A DNA stretch of 25,000 nt. Origin: Takakia lepidozioides (taxonomy: Eukaryota; Streptophyta; Takakiopsida; Takakiales; Takakiaceae). The notes beneath the pieces are model-generated. The model was not told where the DNA came from. It worked only from the letters and a program-made list of their open reading frames with translations, and did no database searches. Both the position numbers and the translations under genes were made by a program. The DNA lies in NCBI GenBank assembly GCA_030704615.1, contig JAKLZA010000026.1:1-25000 (forward strand), written 5' to 3'. Positions 18,285 to 25,000 of the stretch are shown one piece after another (within the stretch, counting starts at the first letter, position 1; each line of letters starts with the position of its first letter).

Positions 18285-21200
18285 ATGGCACGGCAGGTGA
18301 GCAGACAAAGCATTGCAGAGATGCGGGCGGTGCTAGGTCCAGGGCCCTCTGAGATGGATTTAATTAGGGCCCTCCACTTATCAAGGAACGATGTCTCATC
18401 AGCCATCAATATCTTGTTTGACACCCCCCACTTTCAATCCAGTACTTTCAAAAGTGCCATGCGCCCCTCTAGTAATGGAAAGGCCAGTGCTCGCCCGAGC
18501 ACACAGGTACATAACAGGGAAGAGCGAAGCAGCATGCCTTCCTCACAGCCCAATTCCGTGAAGGCAAACAGTACGGACAGGGTGACTCCCATTCATGTGC
18601 TCCCCAGCTCATCTCTTGCTGATGCAAAGGCCAGTGCTCGCCCGAGCACACAGGTACATAACAGGCAAGAGAGAAGCAGCATGCCTACCTCACAGCCCAA
18701 TTCCGTGAAGGCAAACAGTACGGACAGGGTGACTCCCATTCATGTACTCCCCAGCTCATCTCTTGCTGAACTCACAGTAGAAATCAGTGAACGGAAGGGA
18801 GCTGCAGCTAATTCTAGTCCACCTTCCACTGACTACAGCTGCAACAGTCCCCTTGCATTGGAGGTTAGGTCCATCAATACTACGGAATTTGCAAGTCAGT
18901 CTCCTTATTTTACTGGGATGCCGAAAGTTTCTCCATTTGAAGGTCAGGAGAAGAGTTCAAACCATATGTTGCACCCTCTTCCAGGGCCAGGTGGCCAGCT
19001 AAAGGTGTCAACTCCTCTGCCAGGGACTGTACCCACAAGCAGGCCCCCTCAGGGCCTTATTACCTATAGAAGACCTCCTCCTTTCTCAGAGGAGATAGAC
19101 TGGGTGCTGCTAGGAGAATCAGAGATAATGGGATTCTCTACAAGTAAAGGAGCCAAATTACAATCTGGGGATCCATTGCAGTTCTCTTTCCCCAAGCAAG
19201 TTGGGATTGGGGGGAAGGGACAGTCGGAGGCGAAACGACCTGGGCCCTGGGGCAGGGGCAAGGCGGCAAGCGCAGCTGCTGAGATTGTGCGGTTTTCCTG
19301 CAACAAATTTGGAGAGGTCAGCTGCTCCCCAACCCTTTCCATAAGATAAACGAGGCTATATCCAAGTTGGCACTAATACTCTACCAAGTAAGTCTCTGAA
19401 TTTGTTGAGATTTTGAGTGCAGTAGGTGAGGGTTGTGATTATGCCCAGGTCAGCAATTCTCTCTTTTGTGATGCTTGGATAACCTCATAGTGAAAGGATA
19501 TTCGATGAATACATACTCGAATCTGTGGAATGTGTTGCATTTACTGTGTGATGCGTCAGATTGCTGTGTGAAGATTTTCCCGTTTAGTCCTGTAAAATCC
19601 AGGCAGCTAACAGTTGTGTGCAGGGAGGTTGGTTGATAAATCCACATTGGGGAAGCCTGTAATCGGATATAGACATGGATGGATTCTTGAGTTTCTGTAA
19701 GCTGTGTTGTTTACTGCAAGTATCTTTTCACCATATCACTAAGGTTGGAATCTGTAATCACTGGCTGGTATTGGGGTAACCTATGACAATCCACACCTTC
19801 ACTGATAATATAACCGTTCATCATCTCTGTTTTGTCCACCAAGTGGGGGAGATAGAAGAAAGAAATAGAACAGAAGAGATAGATCGCAGGGCGTCTGATG
19901 TGAATCCAGAGACAGGGCAGTGAAGACGTGCACGGCAGGTGGTCTGGGCAAGGTTTCCCAGAACTTTGCATATACGGATGTCATGGCAGGTGGCTGGGCG
20001 GTCTGCGCATGGTCTCCAGAACTGTGCATATACAGATGTGGCTGTGACCAACTTTGTAATAACTGGAAGCCCTAAAGCAATACACATAGAATTGGACAAG
20101 GTTTTGCACTCTGACTGATTTGGCAACTGTTTGTTGGAAAATAAATTAACTCCTCCAGCTGGTTTTGCAGGTAGGACGGATACCTGGTGATTGGGCACGA
20201 TCATTAATTCCACTCATTCAGACAGGCAAAGTGAGGGTGCATGCCACCTGTCGTACTGCACCAGCAACTCTCTCGTTGATGGACAGTATTGTGGTGGACA
20301 TTCAGTAAGCAGCTGCTTGTGTAGTTATACTTCCTTTTTCGCTTGCACTAGTCCAATTTTATCTGTAGATATCCTTTTCATTTTCGTAGATATTCAAATG
20401 ATTTACTGAAGCCTCAGCAGTATCATGCTTTGGAGTCCTTCGCAAACATACGTAATAGTGAAGTATCTCTTTTCATCGCTTTGTTGTTGGGGGAAGCATT
20501 GAGCAGGTTTGTGTCCTTTCTGATCATGGCTTTTATTAACCATTTCACATGTGGTTCTTTTTTAGAGTGTATGTAAGCCGGTCTCTGTTCACCAAGTTCA
20601 ATGGCAGCTCAACAACTCGAATTACGGCATCAGCTGCTGAGGGAAATATCAACCAACCACTCCCTTCTTTACTTCGCTTGCTTCACAGGGAACCTTTTAT
20701 GAAGGTGAGCATCGCTTATGTGTATGAAGCAGGCCTCTGATTATTATCCTGCATCTTTGAAAGAGTTCCCTTGATTGTCTCTGTAGCCATTGATGAACTG
20801 TTTTTCTTCGTTCTGCCCCTCATGTTACCATGGACAGGAAATGAAAGGTGATTTCTGCCTTGAGTTGCAAATCTTGCTTACAGTGCTGCAGAAGTCTCTT
20901 GCTCTCGAAGAAATCATCATTTTGTTATGAGATCCATCATCCTTTGGCCAGCTGGCTGTAGGAGTGGCACCAGCTAAAGTGAATGCTTCTGAATGAAGTT
21001 GGGTTTCACAACAACCAGCGGTTGCTTCATGTTACTAGCAGCATAAATGGAGTACCACAAGAAGGTGCCCCATAATGTGTTTACTAATTGTGATGTTAAT
21101 TTGATTTTCAGGCAGCATTCACTCCTGAAGATCTTTACAGCCGTAAACGATCACTTGATTTAGAAATATGCCAGGTAACACCTTCAGCTAAATTTCTTGT

Positions 21201-24200
21201 CATCCTTGCTGCAGCTTTAGTTCTCAACCTTGCTTTGAAGGATAGTCCTCAACAGATGTAGCCTTTCATATATGCAAGGCCTAACCATATTCCAAACATC
21301 TTGCAAAACAGTATTTTTGACAAGGTATCCATGCAACTAGGTCTGAGGGTGCATCTTTCCTTTGAAGGGATTCCATAGGTAAGTTCTGTGCTAGTATCTT
21401 CTACCTTTGGATGATGAATTTCTTGCATGAGAGTGCATGGAAAACTGCTTGTAGACAAGCTATATTGGCACCAAAGAGATCTCACTATGGTGACGGTTGA
21501 GCTATGGGTTTAGTTAATGAGACATAAAGAAACAATTGGATTGTACATGTGCTGTTCTAGGGGAACAGCAAAGATTAATTCATGTTTTTTTCTGGGGCCA
21601 GGGAAGTTCCTCAGAATCACAAGTATCTTCTCTACCGGCAGAGAAGAGGCTGAAACTGGCATCAGCGTCAGCTGCAGTGGTGCAAGGGGAGGGGACCGAG
21701 GAGGAAGGGGCAGCAATGTGCGATGAGGATGTCAATAAGTTAGTTGGGACCTCGGATAGCTGCCAGCTTGAGGTGATCCATGCTGTGACCTAAGTGACTT
21801 ATGTCTTTGACTTAAAGATAGGTAGGCCGGGGGAGGCCAGCATACATTTTTTCCAAGTATGTGGGTGTTTTAGAAACATAGAGACCATAATCTTGGGATT
21901 GATTGTAGTGTTTTTCACAATGTTGACACCATACTGATTGCACACAGTGAATGAGATTCCCTCTTCAGAGTGACACTAGAGCTACCCATCCACTGCATAC
22001 TTCTGGCCTCATTCGCTATTTGGGGAAGTGAGATGTGAGAGATAGCAAGAACTAATGGAAGGAACTTCATTCTGTCTGTGCACAGAAAGTGAGAAAGAAA
22101 GAAAAAAACTTCATTTATCCACAGGGGCCCAGAGGGCCTATTGGACGAGGTCGAACAAAAGGAACCACCTCAAAATAAACAAAACATTGGCCAAAACAGA
22201 AGAGGAAGTGCCTTATGCACTTTGAGCTGCCAGACACTTCATGTTGTAAAGGCTGAAGGCCTCTGCCAAAGACTGGGGAAGAGAAACTGGGAGTGGCAGC
22301 ATTACTACATACATTCCACTCAACCAGCTCACCATCTGTTTGGGCTTTGCACACAGGAAATGGAGCCACCAGCTACCCTGGTGTGTGAGCTGCGGCCATA
22401 TCAAAAACAAGCTTTGCAGTGGATGACAAGTCTGGAAATGGGTGCTGCTACTGAAGATGCAGCTCGCTCACTTCATCCCTGCTGGGAGGCATATCATCTA
22501 GCTGCTGGGTATGCTGACAATCGGCCTCCTATTTTTGTAGATGCCAATGTTTCGTTTGGTTAATCACGGTGGAGTTCAAGATTTTGTCAATCATATGCAA
22601 AATCTCTCCTTTTATCCTCCTAGCGAAGTTGTTGGAGGAGATTGAGCACAACATTAGTAAGGCCACAAACAAAATGTTTTTCTAGAGTGAAGGAAGTCCC
22701 ACTACTGGAGTGAGTCCCTCACAAAGATCTAGTGTATTCCCTCTGTTTCTGTACAAACTGGGCACAGGGTCTATGAGTCTTATGAGTAGATTCTTTTCTT
22801 TTTCTTCAGTAGTCATTTGTTGGTTTATGATGAGGCAAGTCTGATAGGGCATTTGCATGAAATAAAAAGTCTTCTCTCTCACAGGATGTACTTTCTGGAA
22901 ATTGGTTGCAGGGAAGGGACAGTATTTTATCTCAATGTCTTCTCTGGCGAGGCAACCCTGGATTTTCCCAGTGCACTACAAGCTGCACGAGGAGGGGTGA
23001 GACTGTCTAATGTGTTATTGGTGCTTTTTGTTTCTGTATTGCCAGAGATGTGTCTACCTCTCTTGTCCTCACTTTGACAACATACTAGGTTGTCATAGCA
23101 ACCATCAATTGCTGAAGAGGAAGATGTGGTTGGCAGGCCACCATGCTTGTCAGGCTCCTGAAGGGCAATGAAAAGCTTTGATGACAGTGCATTGAGGCAC
23201 ATGAGCACAAGCTTATGTTCTGCCAGGACCATGCATTAGTGGATCCAGAGTCTTCCAGAGTATGTGAATGAGCCATGTGTACATCAACTTGTATCCTGGA
23301 GAATAGTTTGACTTAGAACCTTATATCATTGGTTGATACCTTGGGCACAAAGGAAAACATCTTAAAAAGGTAAACCAGTGAAGCAAAAGGTTGGAGGAAG
23401 GACAGGAGGCCTGGTCAATCACTAGAAGGCTTTACTTTTGCTCACACACCTGAGAACTCAACTTATGTGTATGTTCCCATGATTGAAGACTTTCTCCTAC
23501 AATCCCTTGCTTCTTGGCTTTCTCCAAAGCCCTCCTTCCAAAGATCGGTTGCCGTCTACTAGTTCACCCACTATTTAATGTTAGAGGCATGTAGTTGATG
23601 TAACACATACTCGGAGTCAACCTTAAGATAGGCCAAGATGTGTTGATCTTTCTTGAATACTTCAAAGTACAAATGCTCTTCATTTTCAATATGCCCATTG
23701 CCATGCCACCACGGGTAGGTTTTTATGGGAGGGTCTGCGCTTGAGGATGCGGTAAGGGGGGTGGGGGTACTGTAGATGAAGTGATAGGTGGGGAAGAGTT
23801 TGTGAAGGAGGCAGTTGCTGATTCCCCTCTATTTATGTGATGGACCGACCCTGATGAATAGTTTTCATGCTAGTGCAGATCCTGGCAGATGCTATGGGTT
23901 TGGGGAAGACTGTGATGACGATTTCGCTTATACTGGCCAATCCTGGCAGAGGAGGTTCATGTCTTGTCAACAGTCTTGAAGCAACCGATAGGGGTTCCAC
24001 AACTCAATTGCAGGAGGAATCCAGCAGTCAACCGAATCCATGCACCCCCATCAAAAATCTAAGCAAGGACTTGAAAAGCTCTAAATACACTGCGCGGAAG
24101 GGAGGAGGCACCCTCATAGTCTGTCCATTGACTTTGCTTGGCCAATGGAAGGTGAGATTGTCAGACATGTTCTCTTTGCCACACCTCCCACTCTTGGGTT

Positions 24201-24739
24201 AGACCAAGCACTAAACTGCTATAGTTAGTTTTCATCCACTTGTGGGTAACTAAAGTAAGGGATCCAAGGCTCAAAACCCTTGCAACATGATGAAGAACTC
24301 AATATAGCTATCAACCTAGCAGCGACTGAAATGTAGAGGTTTGGAAATGTGAGTGCACAGTGGTGATGTGCTTGTAAGAATATTCCGATTAGCCCTTCAC
24401 AGAGGTCGGTTGATACATGCCTGCACATTTGTGATCCACATTTTTTGCTTATGCTGGCTATCCAGTTGTCCACAACTAGAGTAGTGTAGTTGGTTGCTGT
24501 TGTGAGTGTTGGGTTGAAGTAGATAGAGCAGAACCTGAGACCAAGAAAGAAAAACAGAAGATGTGACAGCATAGAAAAATTGGTTGTTGCAGGCAGAGTT
24601 TGAATCACATGTTACAGGAGGCACATTATCAGTTTATGCACACTATGGAACCGACCGTGTGCGAGAATGCAAGGCTCTAATGGAACATGACATTGTCTTG
24701 ACGACCTATGGCGTGTTGGCCTCTGAATGGAGCCAACCT
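18285..24739 (+). CDS. RAD5A: RAD5A/HLTF-like SNF2 helicase, 5' part (truncated by window)
   Basis: A nuclear SNF2-family ATPase and ubiquitin ligase of post-replication repair, acting in error-free damage bypass and fork remodelling. Visible exons: 18285-19316, 20171-20304, 20566-20704, 21112-21174, 21602-21772, 22357-22508, 22912-22996, 23879-24151 and 24593-24739. Borders are GT..AG, phases match, and 732 aa are visible. The N-terminus (about 8-50) is UBA-like, followed by a linker with an internal duplication. HIRAN runs from about W273 to 390 (WVLLGESEIMGF, EIVRFSCNKFGE, VGRIPGDW). RPYQKQALQWM opens the helicase region and SGEATLDFP follows. Helicase motif I is DAMGLGKT with K602; motif Ia is GTLIVCPLTLLGQWK at 669-683; DIVLTTYGVL lies near 715-725. 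The DEGH-type motif II, RING finger and helicase C-lobe of the family must lie beyond 25000; the last 260 bases look intronic. The start has G at +4 and the UBA-like part follows directly. Confidence 0.93.
18479..18772 (+). repeat. 147-bp in-frame tandem duplication inside RAD5A exon 1
   Basis: The block starting AAAGGCCAGTGCTCGCCCGA at 18479 repeats at 18626, a period of 147 bases (49 codons). Copies differ at only a handful of sites (for example GGGAAGAGCG versus GGCAAGAGAG, and CCTTCC versus CCTACC). The duplicated protein segments are about residues 66-114 and 115-163, Ser/Thr/Pro/Asn-rich and probably disordered. They lie between the UBA-like and HIRAN parts. The frame is kept, so the duplication appears tolerated. 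Confidence 0.95.
19934..20040. repeat. Imperfect two-copy tandem repeat in RAD5A intron 1
   Basis: GGCAGGTGG at 19934 recurs at 19985, and GAACTTTGCATATACGGATG (from 19971) recurs as GAACTGTGCATATACAGATG (from 20019). The period is about 48-51 with small indels. It sits in the 854-base first coding-region intron and has no apparent function. Confidence 0.7.
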
Positions 24740-25000
24740 GTGAGCCTCCTCAAAACCCTGTGGTTTCTCATTTCTCTCTGTAGTATTCTCCTTCAGCTCA
24801 GCTGACTTGTGTCCTACTACTGCTCATGTTGGTACTATGCTGGTACTTTCCAGAGGATCAGTATACCACAGGTGCCTAGAATGCAGGAGTGGAAAGATAA
24901 TTATTGCAGGGGATGGAAAAAGAGTGCATTTCCACTTATATAGATTTCTGTGTTTGTTTTCTAATATTCGTACGCTGCGCATGTGTGAGACAGAACTTTC
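24740..25000 (+). other. Start of next RAD5A intron
   Basis: After the donor CAACCT|GTGAGC no frame resembles the expected continuation of RAD5A (the segment leading to the DEAH-like motif II). The remaining bases are therefore taken as intron running off the window. Confidence 0.7.

Noticed and set aside
1-25000. tRNA, rRNA, transposon ends, CRISPR
   Set aside because: No tRNA B-box-like GGTTCGAATCC context, no rRNA-like sequence, no long terminal repeats or terminal inverted repeats, and no spacer-repeat array were seen by eye.

Overview
The window reads as nuclear DNA of a land plant. The support is a plant-specific LOB-domain (LBD) transcription factor, a plant-type SWI3 chromatin-remodelling subunit and a plant-type RAD5A helicase, all split by canonical GT..AG introns. 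Introns run from about 110 to 1300 bases, base composition is moderate, and the leaders are long and GA-, CT- or CpG-rich. This fits a non-seed plant such as a bryophyte or lycophyte. I cannot name the genus from sequence alone.

Layout. Positions 1-2330 hold no gene I can support, only diverged short repeats. Positions 2640-3755 are a G-rich promoter and a long GA-rich leader. The class I LBD gene follows on the + strand (3756-5803; two exons, 244 aa). Positions 5804-9167 are an intergenic stretch with one clean small hairpin. The SWI3A/B-type gene lies on the - strand (14222 down to 9168; nine coding exons, 778 aa), convergent with LBD. Positions 14259-18284 are a 4-kb head-to-head interval: a CpG-rich block with two transit-peptide-like open frames, a GGAT microsatellite, four copies of a 95-bp minisatellite, and then low-complexity DNA. 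The RAD5A-like gene starts at 18285 on the + strand; nine exons (732 aa) are visible and it runs off the right edge. It carries a fresh in-frame 147-bp duplication in its linker.

How the genes relate. LBD is a DNA-binding developmental regulator. SWI3 is a scaffold subunit of SWI/SNF (BAF) remodellers. RAD5A/HLTF is a SNF2-family ATPase that acts at stalled replication forks. SWI3 and RAD5A are both nuclear chromatin or DNA-transaction proteins and are divergently arranged, but the 4-kb spacing makes true promoter sharing uncertain. I found no mobile element, tRNA, rRNA or CRISPR. All exon joins were worked out by reading phase and by similarity to remembered family proteins, not by alignment software or transcript data. 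No previously undescribed system is evident; the most unusual features are the repeats and the N-terminal or leader architectures.
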